Source: Anammoximicrobium sp032229885 (GTDB lineage Bacteria; Planctomycetota; Planctomycetia; Pirellulales; Pirellulaceae). From it: DNA of 28,646 nt. The DNA lies in the NCBI GenBank assembly GCA_032229885.1, contig JAVYAJ010000069.1:1-28646 (forward strand), given 5' to 3'. The notes below the pieces were generated by a model that was given only the letters and a program-made list of their open reading frames with translations, was not told the DNA's origin and ran no database searches. Shown in pieces: positions 15,275 through 24,500 of the stretch. The position numbers were made by a program, and so were the translations under genes. The first letter of the stretch is position 1; each line of letters starts with the position of its first letter.

Positions 15275-15829
15275 TTGAGCGACGAAAATTGTTCCCAGCC
15301 CGACGCGAGGACGCCCGCGGACGCCGAACGGCTTCCGTCGGGGATGCTCCAGACACTGTACGCGCGCTACGAGGCCGAGCTGTCGCGATTCCTGGTCGGC
15401 GTGCTGCGCGATACGCACCTCGCCGCCGATGCGCTGCAGGCAACGTTCATCAAGCTGGCCGAGCGCGGCCACCAGGTTCGGGCGGAAACCGTCAAGGGAT
15501 GGCTGTACCGCGTGGCCTATCACGAGGCCATGTGGCTGCGTCGTCGCCAGAACGTCGACGATGCGGCGGTGCGGCGCGCGGCATGGTCTCGGACAATCCT
15601 GGACCAACCGGCGGACGCCGGCTTGCTGCGGCAAGAGACCGTCGAACTGGTGCGGCAGGCGATCGGCGAGCTGTCGGCTGAACAACAACAGATGGTGCGG
15701 ATGCGAATTTACGAAGAGAAAACGTTTGCGGCGATCGCCGCGGAGTTGGGCATTCCGCTGGGAACCGCGTTGGCCAGGATGCGCACGGCACTCGTCCGGC
15801 TGCGGCAAAAACTGGAAAGGCAGCAATGA
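15275..15829 (+). CDS. RNA polymerase ECF-type sigma-70 family sigma factor
   Basis: A 184-residue ECF sigma factor. Region 2 spans ~24-92, with DALQATFIKLAER and KGWLYRVAYHEAMWLRRR. Region 4 spans ~122-182, with IGELSAEQQQMVRMRIYEEKTFAAIAAELGIPLGTALARMRTAL, a typical helix-turn-helix. No region 3 is present, as expected for ECF factors. The start is a TTG at 15275 (an in-frame TAA lies at 15260-15262); ATG 15344 is a possible later start, just ahead of region 2. It overlaps the next gene by four bases (ATGA), so the two are probably translationally coupled and act as sigma and anti-sigma. It is divergent from the ABC permease with a 108-base gap. The target regulon cannot be read here. Confidence 0.9.
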   Translation: MSDENCSQPDARTPADAERLPSGMLQTLYARYEAELSRFLVGVLRDTHLAADALQATFIKLAERGHQVRAETVKGWLYRVAYHEAMWLRRRQNVDDAAVRRAAWSRTILDQPADAGLLRQETVELVRQAIGELSAEQQQMVRMRIYEEKTFAAIAAELGIPLGTALARMRTALVRLRQKLERQQ

Positions 15830-16449
15830 CAGACGACCGCGAAGATGATTTGGAATGGTTGGCGTTCCGCTATGTCGCCGCCGAATTGACGACGGACGAG
15901 CGCACCGCTTTCGAGGCCCGACTGGCGAACGACCGCGCGGCGTGCGAGGCGGTGGGGCGACAAGTCGAGCTCGCGTGTGCGATCCGGGCCCAGGCCTGGG
16001 CCGCGGCGCCGCCGCCCGTTGCACGGCGCTCGCGTCCGTGGCGCTGGTCACCGCACGGTGGTCAGCTCGGGACCGCGACGGCCGATGGCGGGCGACGGGC
16101 AAGCGCCGCTGGGCGCCGCATTGTTCGCGGGGTGGCGATTCTAGCCACGGGATTGGCCACCGCGATCTTGTTCTGGCGTCCGTTTGTCGTCGATCCCGGT
16201 CGCGCGCTGGACCCGCACACGCGCGCCGGGGAACTGGCCGTGGTTTGGAACAACGTGCGTACCGAATTGTCTACGCAGCCTGCTTGGCGAGACGAGCAGT
16301 TGGACGCGGAACTCCCGAGCTCGGCTCGCCCGACATCGTCCGCGTTGGACGACGACGTCCACGCGGCCGCGCCCGATTGGATGCTCGCCGCTCTTGTCGC
16401 GGGAAAAGCTCAATCCGAAAAACAGAGACCAGCACCGCTCCAGGATTGA
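15826..16449 (+). CDS. Membrane anti-sigma factor candidate
   Basis: The 207-residue product starts inside the sigma stop (ATGA at 15826-15829), a strong operon sign. The N-terminal ~48 residues (DDLEWLAFRYVAAELTTDER followed by AFEARLANDRAACEAV) look like the helical sigma-binding region seen in planctomycete anti-sigma proteins. No zinc-binding HxxxCxxC motif is present. One membrane helix lies at ~99-121 (IVRGVAILATGLATAILFW), leaving an ~85-residue extracytoplasmic part rich in Asp, Ala and Ser. The role is inferred from position and topology; a sensory partner would be in the envelope, possibly the secreted product of the next gene. No catalytic motif is seen. Confidence 0.72.
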   Translation: MTDDREDDLEWLAFRYVAAELTTDERTAFEARLANDRAACEAVGRQVELACAIRAQAWAAAPPPVARRSRPWRWSPHGGQLGTATADGGRRASAAGRRIVRGVAILATGLATAILFWRPFVVDPGRALDPHTRAGELAVVWNNVRTELSTQPAWRDEQLDAELPSSARPTSSALDDDVHAAAPDWMLAALVAGKAQSEKQRPAPLQD

Positions 16450-16613
16450 TGCGACGCGGTATTGCCTGGTCGGCATCATCGCGTCGTGGGCCGGCTTTGG
16501 ATGCCGCGTTACCTTCGCGCCGACCGTGCATTTCGGTTCACGGCGCAGACTTTGGGTCGCGCCGATTACGCAGCGAATCGGGGACGATGGTGGCCTCGAA
16601 AGGATTCCGACGA

Positions 16614-17246
16614 ATGCAGACATCCGTTTTTCGCGCAGGCATCGGCCTCTGGCTCGTGTTGGCGTCGGCGGCTCTCGCCGCGGAGAGCCAGCCGAGTGGA
16701 AAACCCGGGCGAGAAAAAACCAAGGCGTCTGTCCGCGTGACGGCCGAGCAGGAGGCCGAAGTTCTGCAATTCTTGAAACAGCATCACGCCGAGTTGGCGG
16801 ATCTGTTGCAGCATCTGCGGCCCGGCCATCCGACGGATTACGATCGGGCAATCCGCGACGTCTGGCGGGCGTTGGATCGGCTTCGCCAAGTGAAAAAGGG
16901 CGACGGCGCGCGGTACGAGTTGGAACTGCAATCGTGGGTCATCCAATCCAAGATCGAGCTGCTGGCCGCGCGGTTGGCGCTGGACGATCGTCCGGCTCTG
17001 CACGACGAGCTGCGCGCGCTGCTGGTCGAACGGCTCGACCTCCGGGTGCGGACGATCCAGAGCGAGCGCCAGCGAGCAGCCGAACGCCTGCGGCGTGCGG
17101 ACGAGCAGCTTCAGCGGTTGACCGACAAGCGGGCGGACATTCTCGAACGCGAGCTCGCCGCGGTGACCAGCAGCACCGAGCGGCTGAAAGCCAAACGCAA
17201 GACGCTGTTGGAAGCGAAACCGGCAGGCAAGAAGGCCTGTCCATGA
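16614..17246 (+). CDS. Secreted coiled-coil protein of unknown function
   Basis: The 210-residue product has a clear signal peptide (MQTSVFRAGIGLWLVLASAA, cleavage probably after ALA near residue 22). It continues with Lys/Glu/Arg-rich helical sequence, and residues ~130-200 look like a long coiled coil (RTIQSERQRAAERLRRADE and following). No enzymatic motif is visible. It resembles small periplasmic envelope-stress sensors only in general character; I do not recognise a family. ATG 16614 was chosen because AAAGGA lies nine bases upstream; an in-frame ATG at 16587 would add nine residues. It lies 164 bases after the anti-sigma gene and may belong to the same regulatory unit. The frame stays open further upstream, but that part overlaps the anti-sigma gene. 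Confidence 0.7.
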   Translation: MQTSVFRAGIGLWLVLASAALAAESQPSGKPGREKTKASVRVTAEQEAEVLQFLKQHHAELADLLQHLRPGHPTDYDRAIRDVWRALDRLRQVKKGDGARYELELQSWVIQSKIELLAARLALDDRPALHDELRALLVERLDLRVRTIQSERQRAAERLRRADEQLQRLTDKRADILERELAAVTSSTERLKAKRKTLLEAKPAGKKACP

Positions 17247-17324
17247 ACGCGGCCCATTTCGCAGCACGGCCACAACGGCCGCACGCAGCCGCGAGTTCGC
17301 GTCTCGAGCGCGGGCGCGAGTTGA

Positions 17325-17353
17325 TTGCAATCCTTGTCCGCTTGGTCTAAAAT
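17325..17353 (+). promoter_or_regulatory. Promoter candidate for the DUF2231 gene
   Basis: TTGCAA (17325-17330), a 17-base spacer and TAAAAT (17348-17353) match the sigma-70 consensus at 4/6 and 5/6. The start would be near 17360, 70 bases before the DUF2231 ATG, so that gene probably has its own promoter. Confidence 0.5.
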
Positions 17354-17432
17354 CCGGCGGCCGAGAACCGTAGGAGCGCGCGCGCGATCCGTTGCGGTCG
17401 GCCCTGCATCGCACGCCTTGAGGAGTCTCGCT

Positions 17433-18176
17433 ATGATCCCAACGCCTCCGCCGCTGCCGCCGTGGGAAGGCCTGCACCCGTTGGTCATCCATTTTCCGAT
17501 CGCCCTGCTGTTGTTCGCGTCCGTGTTCGTTCTCTTGGCGGCGATCATTCCCAAGCGAGGCTGGTGGTTCTCGGTCTCGGCGCTGATTCTGCTGATGGGC
17601 GGCACCGCGGGAATCGCCGCGTCGATATGTACGGGCGAAGCCGCCCGCGACGTGGTTGAAGACGGCGAAGACGAAATGTTCGAATGCCTCGACCAGCACG
17701 AGGACGCCGCCAAACAAGTGCGCACCGTCCTCGTGGCGCTGACGATCGTCTATGCGTTCATCGTGGTGTTGCCGATCGTCGCCAGTCCGCTGCGAAGCTG
17801 GAAATTCTCGCTGCCCGCGAATCTGGTGTTCCTGGCCGCGCTGATGGGCGGCAACCTGCTGTTGGCCAACGCCGCGCACCTCGGCGGACTACTGGTCCAC
17901 AAATACGGCGTCAAATCCCATCTGGCCCCGGAAGACGAGACGGCTGCGGACAAGGCTGCGGATGACGATGCCCAATCCGCTGCGGACGAGGACGAGGAAT
18001 CCACCGAATCCACAGCCGAGTCGTCGTCCACCGATCCGCAACCTGCCGCCAAGCCGGAACCAACAGCCAAGCCGGAACCGACAGTCGAGCCGAAACCGGA
18101 CGTCGAACCCGCGACGGATGAATCCAAGCCCGCCGACGCTGCCGCGTCCGAGTCGTCACCGCCAGCCGATGGCTAG
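17433..18176 (+). CDS. DUF2231 family membrane protein with acidic/proline tail
   Basis: The 247-residue product carries the DUF2231 signature: WEGLHPLVIHFPIALLLFA near the start, a TGEA motif, a helix-bound His89 in CLDQHEDAA, and the ending GGLLVHKYGV (151-160). Four membrane segments are visible (~17-39, 47-66, ~98-118, ~128-146). Conserved histidines are at 15, 20, 89, 149 and 156; heme or metal binding by such histidines is an inference and not established here. Residues ~165-247 form a low-complexity tail of Glu/Asp/Ser then Pro-Glu-Pro-Thr repeats, unusual for the family. ATG 17433 has GAGGAG eight to ten bases upstream. The TAG stop forms the first bases of a dispersed repeat. The role is unknown; homologues often sit near respiratory or copper genes, but that context is absent here. 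Confidence 0.82.
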   Translation: MIPTPPPLPPWEGLHPLVIHFPIALLLFASVFVLLAAIIPKRGWWFSVSALILLMGGTAGIAASICTGEAARDVVEDGEDEMFECLDQHEDAAKQVRTVLVALTIVYAFIVVLPIVASPLRSWKFSLPANLVFLAALMGGNLLLANAAHLGGLLVHKYGVKSHLAPEDETAADKAADDDAQSAADEDEESTESTAESSSTDPQPAAKPEPTAKPEPTVEPKPDVEPATDESKPADAAASESSPPADG

Positions 18177-18450
18177 TGCCGCAAGTCGGAATTCACGCCC
18201 CCTGATGGCCAGCTTCTGTCTGGTCCATCATCCCGAAATGCGTCATTCCGGGGAAATCTATGTAGCGATGGGCGGCCACGCTCCGTCGTGGCCGTAAGAG
18301 AACGGACGCGACGGAGCGCGTCCCTCCAAGGCGGCGCACTGCCCGACGTTCGTCACCCAGCCATCTCGATGGCCATATCTCTCGTCCCAGATCGCTCGTC
18401 TGGGAATCTGGGACGACTTCCCGGTTCATGTCCCATCAATTCTGATTTGT
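18174..18450 (+). repeat. Dispersed intergenic repeat, copy B
   Basis: This copy begins at the TAG stop of the DUF2231 gene and matches 3613-3906 block by block: TAGTGCCGCAAGTCGGAATT, GGCCACG-CTCCGT-CGTGGCC (stem-loop), GGACGCGACGGAGCGCGTCC (18304-18323, stem-loop), GGCGGCGCAC, CAGCCAT, a GTCCCAGA...TCTGGGAC inverted repeat, and GTCCCATCAATTCT. The spacing of the last blocks is identical to copy A (126 bases). Copy A has a larger loop in the GGCCACG stem. It fills most of the gap between the convergent DUF2231 and giant surface-protein genes; no ORF is credible in it. Confidence 0.75.
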
Positions 18451-18496
18451 AGCCCGACATGCCGCCATCGCCGCGATTGGGGGCAGCGTCGTGGCC

Positions 18497-18522
18497 GGGG
18501 CCGCGCCATCCAGCCCGGCCCC
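18497..18522 (-). terminator. GC-rich hairpin after the giant surface-protein gene
   Basis: GGGGCCG and CGGCCCC form a 7-bp stem with a 12-base loop, 27-52 bases beyond the stop of the minus-strand giant gene. There is no T-run after it on that strand. Confidence 0.35.
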
Positions 18523-18548
18523 GAGCCGCGACTCGTTCGGCGACGCGC

Positions 18549-21500
18549 TCAATCCAGCGCATTCCATACCTCGGCAATATCGGCGGCGATCTCATCCAGC
18601 CAGGGATCCAGTCCTTCGTGATCTGAATCGTGCCGCCCGTCGTCGCGCGATCCCGCCGAACGCACGATGTCGCGATCCGCGTCGTTCGGTTGATCCGGGC
18701 CGAGGGTCCACGCGGACGTGTCGCGCAGATGGCCGTCGACGCCCGCCGACGAGGCCACGCTTTCTCGCTCGGACGTTGTCGGCCGCGTGGCCATGTCGCT
18801 AGGGCGTCCGTTGCGCGCGGCAACGATGGTCGGTAGGACCGACGGCCGAGCCGCACGCGCGTACGGCTCCGTTCTGCCGGTCGGCGCGCGATCGCCGATG
18901 GGCAACGCGTCGGGGCCGGCCAAGCCGCCGAACTCGGCGGAACCTGGAACCGCGCCGGCCGTCGCCACGGATTCCCCCTCGCCGCCCGAACTGCGGCTGT
19001 TGAGATAGTTGACAATATTCAGCACGTCGGCCGGATCCAGGCGGTTGTCTCCGTTGGTGTCCAGAAAGGGCGGGAGCCTGTGGCCGGCGGGTGGGACCGG
19101 TGGCAGATCGCGAGTGCCCGTTCGATTCAGTTCGTTGATCAGCGTCAACACGTCCACCGGCGTCACATCGCCCGAGTTGTTGACGTCCAGGTGATTGCGG
19201 GGATTCACCCACGGCGTCGGGATCAAGCCGGGGCCGCCCGGCCCAAAGGCGATGCCAGCTCCAACCAAGCCGTCATCGCCGCGCTGGCCCGCGGCCAGTC
19301 GCAACTCGATCCGGTCCGAATGGACGATCGCTCCCGAAACGCCATCGAACAGGAACGGATACCAGTGGGGCTGTGGGTCTTCGGGCGTGGGGCCATAGCG
19401 ATAGTACGTGTTGGCCACGGTTCCAGGCTGGAGGTACAGCGTCAGGGTCGTCTGTCCCGTCGCCAGCTCCGCGACCTCGAGTTGGAACAAGCCCAACGGG
19501 AACTGGACGTTCGCCGGCGCACTGGCCGGATCCGGACTTGGCACGGCGGACACCTGGCGCAAGACAGCGGGCGCCGTCGCGGCGAACGTCGCGTAGCCAC
19601 TGGCACCGCGCACCGAAGCGACGTTGGCCTGCTCGCGGTCGGGGATTGCGTCTCGATTTCCATCGCCGTTGTACGGAGCGCCATCTTCTTCCACATCGCC
19701 AACGCCGTCTCCGTCGGTGTCCGTCAGCACCACGGTTACGCCGACGTTTCCATATTGAATTCTATCCGTGGGGATGGGGGCATCGATTCCGTACAGGGTC
19801 ACTTGGCCGGCGGGCAGCACGTCGGCGGGGTTCGCTTCGATCAGCGCCGGGCCCGCTGCCGTGCCTCGCAACGGAACCCGAGCCAACAGCAATTCGGCCG
19901 CTCCGCTCGGTAATGCCGACCGCGTGCCGCCCAGCTCGTCCAACAGCCCCGGCGTCGCCGTGCTGCCGGTGCGGACGTTGGGAAACTCGACGCCGAACTC
20001 GATCGCCCCCGCGGCTTTCAGGCCGCCGCCGACCAGCGCCACATCCAGGTACGCGGAAAACACGCCAAGGCGTGTCGGGCGGAGGTCGGCCGCGTAGACG
20101 TTCAAGTAGAAGGTCTCGCCGGCGTTGACCGTCGAGAGCGGACGGCCGTGGGCATCGACCGCCTCCAGACGCAGACCGACCAGCGGATCTACGCCCAGTG
20201 GCGGTGGCGGCTGGGGCAACTGGAGCTTGGGATCGGGCAACGATCGTGAACCGCGGGCGTTCAGATCTTCGAGCACCTTGTAGCCGTCAAAATTGGCCAC
20301 CACGCCATCGCCGTTGAAGTCCAGGAACGGCGGCGGCGCGTCGGGCGGCACGGGCGGCTTGGGCAGCGCGCGAACGCCATGCCGAGCGACTTCGTTGAAG
20401 ATCAGCAAGGCGTCCAACGGCGAGGCGTAGCCATCGCCGTTCACGTCGACCGGATGGTATGGGTTCCGCCAGTCGAAAACCACGTCGATCTGAACGGTGG
20501 CGATGTTCGATTCGAGTTCGCCGTCCGAGACTTTGTACGAGAAATGGTCGGCGCCGCCGAAGCCGGCGTCGGGCGTATAATCGAACGACCCGTCGGGGCG
20601 CCAGGTTAAAACCCCGTGCGCCGGCCCCTCGACCCACACCACTTCCAGCGCGTCGCCATCCACGTCCGCGTCATTGACCAGCAAACCTGCTGCCGCGGAC
20701 ACGTGCAGCGTCTGGTTGCGAAGCACGCTGTATCGATCGACGACGGCCGTCGGTGGGTCGTTGACCCCCCGGACCGTGATCGTGACGGTGGCCAGATTCG
20801 AGTCGAAGAGGCCGTTGTGGGCGCGATACGTGAACGTATCGACGCCGAAGAAATCCCGGTCGGGCAGGTAGGTGAACGAACCGGCGGGGCTGAGCGTCAG
20901 CGTCCCGTGCTCCGGGCCGGCGACCCAGATGGCTGTCAGCGGCTGGCCTTCCGCGTCGATGTCGTTGGCCAACACGCCCGCGGCGACCGTCGCCTCCAAT
21001 GGCGTGTCTTCGTCGACGAAATACGCGTCGTCGTTGGCGACCGGCGGTCCTTTGATGTGCAGCGTCGCGCCTTGGTACGTGATGTTGACGGATGGGTCTA
21101 ACGGCATGTCGAGCCCGAACAACAGCGTCTGCGCGGCGAGCGTCTGGGGCGCGGCTTCGGCGGTGAACGCCGCCGCGCCGCCGCCCAGCGCGACCAACTC
21201 GATTCGCCACAGCAGGTGCGCGCCGTGGTCCGGCAGCGGCGTCGTCCGTCCACCGCCGGCTGCGCCGATCAGCCCGGCTGGGCCGATCTGTCCGGTGCGA
21301 AACCGCGAAAACTCGGGGCCTGCCGTCACCGGGCCGACGACCTCGACCAACGCGCTGGGATACGCGACGTCCACGTACGCCGCCGCGACGCCCCACGGCG
21401 AGGCCCGCTCGTCGGCCACCCACGCTTCGAGGAAGAATCGCTGCTGGGCGTTGATCGAGGCGATCTCGATCCCGGCCGCATCGGTCGTCCGCAACAGGAT

Positions 21501-24500
21501 CCGTGCCAATCGATCGGGACCGGCCGAGGATGGCGTCTGCGGGATGATCAGCGCCGGGGGAGGCACGGGCCGCGCTCCGCCGGCGTCGATGGCCGCGGCC
21601 ACGCCATCCACATCGGCCTGAGTAACCGCGCCGTCGCCGTCATAGTCCACAAACGGCGGCGGCTCGTAATCCGGCGCCAGAGGTCCGGGCCCCGCGCCGA
21701 GCAGATGATTGGCGACCAGCAGGGCGTCCAACGGCGAGAGGAAGCCGTCCGCGTTGACATCGGCCGGGTGCGCCGGGCTGGTCATGCGCAAGCGGACGTC
21801 GATCGCCACGCGAACGTCGTCGGAGAACAATTCGCCGTCCCAAGCTTTGTAGGTGAACGAGTCGCGGCCGTAGAACAAGGGGTCGGGCTGATAGGTGAAA
21901 GAACCGTCCGGATTCAACACGACCTCGCCATCCAACGGCGGGGCGACCAGCCAGGCCGCGAGCGGCGCGCCTTCGGGGTCCACGTCGTTGGCCAATACGC
22001 CCTGCCCGCGGTTGATGGTCAGCGTCTGGCCGATATACGTCCGATATTCGTCGTCGACCGCCACCGGCGGATCGTTGATCGGCTGGATCGTCACCGTCTG
22101 AGTCGCGGTTCCCGTGTCGTTGCCGCCGTCGCCATCGGTCAGCGAGAGCACGATTCTTCGACTGGCGACCGTGGGGTTGTCCGAGACGTTCTCGTACACG
22201 ATGGCGCGGACCAGCGCCTGGACCGCCTCTGAGGTCGCTTCGGGCGTGGTCAGATTGACCGTCAGAACCCAGCCGTCGATCGCGAAATCGCCGACCAGAT
22301 GCGCCGCGCCGTCGTCGTAGATCACCGTATCGCCGGCCAGCGAGATCCCGTTTCCTGCGCGGATCGCCAGCCGGTCGCTGGATGTCGCTCCGGATACGAT
22401 CTGCGCGACCAGACGCCCTCCCGCGAAATCCGCCGAAGTCGCGTCGCTGACGGTTGCCGCGGGGAACACGCCGATGGGTGGGGCATGCTCGACGTATTGG
22501 ATCGGGCCGACGACGCCTCCGATCACGGGTGGCTGGTTGACGATTTTGACCGTCAGCGTCGCCTGGTCGCTCGCCAGACTGAACGCGGTCTCACCGCCCG
22601 CGTGGCTGGCGTCGACCACCATGCCCGGGCTGCCCTGCGTCGCGTCCCAGGCTTGGTAGATGATCCTCGCCAACTCGGGTTGGCCGCCCGCCGGCGTATA
22701 GCGGATCATGTCGGCGCGGCGCAGCAACAGTGCGGCCGACGCGTTCAGCGGCGGAAAGTTTTGGAACGTGACGCCGTTCAGGGAATACGCCCACACGCCT
22801 TGGCCGCTGACGCCCGTGATCGCGATCCCGCCGATCACCGCGTTACGGTCTACGTCGGTGATCCCGCGAACGAATGTGTTCAACGCGACTTTGAGCGGAG
22901 TGACGACGTCCGTGGTCCCGATGATCGGCGATTGCGGAGTCAGGATCGGCGCGTCGTTGATGTCGGCGACTTCGAGCCACGCGGTGTCGGTCGCCGCGCT
23001 GTACGCCGTAGCCCCGCCCGCGCGGCTCGCGTCGACGATGTCGCCCGCGGTGGCGCCATCCGCCTTGTCCCACGCGCGATAGGTCAGCGTGGCAACCTCG
23101 CCGTTCAGATTATCGGGTGTATACCGCACGTGATCATCGGGATGCAGCGCCAGCGCGTGGGCGGAGGACAGCGCGGGCATCGGCAGGTATACGACGCCGT
23201 CCAGCGAGTACTCCCAGAATCCCAACCCAGAAGTCGAGACCAACACGACCCCCTGCAGCTCGCTGCCGCCGTCCGGGTCGAAGACGCCGGTCACGAATTG
23301 GCCAATCGTCGTGTCGAACGGCGTGTGTTCGTCCGTTCCGCCCATGACGGGATTGGACGGCGCCAACACGGGCGCGTCGGGCAGATCGAGCAAGTCGATC
23401 ACGATCATGTCGGTGACCGGGCGCTGTTCTTCGTCCTGGCTGTAGGCGGTCGATGTAACGTAGGTGGCGAGCACCGGTGTCGAACCGTCCCCGCACAGCA
23501 GGGTGTCGGGATTCAGTGGCACACCCTCGGGGCATTCCAGGATCTCGTGGGTGGCGGCGCGGCGCCCGCCTGCATTCCCCACGGTTCCGTCCCACGCCAG
23601 AAACGTCGCCCGGGCCGTGCCGCCGCTGCCGCCGAACGGGGTGAAGCGAATTTCGGCGGACGCGGGCAAATGCAATGCATCGCCGCCATTGACCGGCGAG
23701 ATGTCCACGAACACCCTGCCGTCCAACGAGTACGACCATACGCCCGGCCCAGTCAACTCGGTGATCGCGATCCCGCCGAGCGGATCGTTGCGATCGGCGT
23801 CGGTGATCGTCGCCGTTCCCGGCCCCCCGTTGATCAACGCCGACAAGGGCAGCGTCAGGCGCGTGTCCTCGTCCGAGACGAAATACAGGGGAGGATCGGC
23901 GGGCGACAACACGGGCGGGTCGTTTTCCGGCAGCACCGTCACGGTCACCGAGGCGCCGCGCAGCCGACCATCGGCGTCGCTGACCACATAGAAAAACGTA
24001 TCGTCGCCGAAGAAGTCGGGATTGGGCACATAGCAGAACGAGCCGTCTGCCTTCAAGCCGTCGATGCCCGGGACGTCCGGCTCGCAATCGAGCGTCCCGT
24101 GGACGGGCTGTGTGTACGACACGACCGTCAGCGGACCGTTGACAGTCCCCACCGGCGCGCGGACCCAGGCCACCGATTTCATGTCGCTGCTGCTGTCGGG
24201 CGCCTGGAGAATGGTCGCGCCCTGGGTCCGCAGATCGAACAGGATCACGTCTCCGTCGCCGAACACCGGAGCGTTGCTCTGGTTGATGTTCGCGATCAGC
24301 AACCTGGTCCCATCCTCGCTCAGATCGATGTCGTTGAAATCCGCCTCGCCCGGCGGCATATCCCCACCGGCGAATCGGACGCGATAGGCGGCGATCTGAA
24401 TTCCGCTGGAATTGTATCGGTAGACGAACGGGTTGATGGCCGTGTTGGTCGAGTTCCGCACGCCGAAGATGTCGCCGTTGGCAGCCACCGTGATCGCCCG

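Noticed and set aside
13325..16102. 925-residue version of the ABC permease
   Set aside because: The extra ~312 residues run antisense through the sigma and anti-sigma genes and have no family similarity; the TTG at 15166 with GGAG gives the usual start.
15855..16613. 463-residue version of the secreted coiled-coil protein
   Set aside because: The upstream part overlaps the anti-sigma gene in another frame, whereas a signal peptide and ribosome binding site define ATG 16614.
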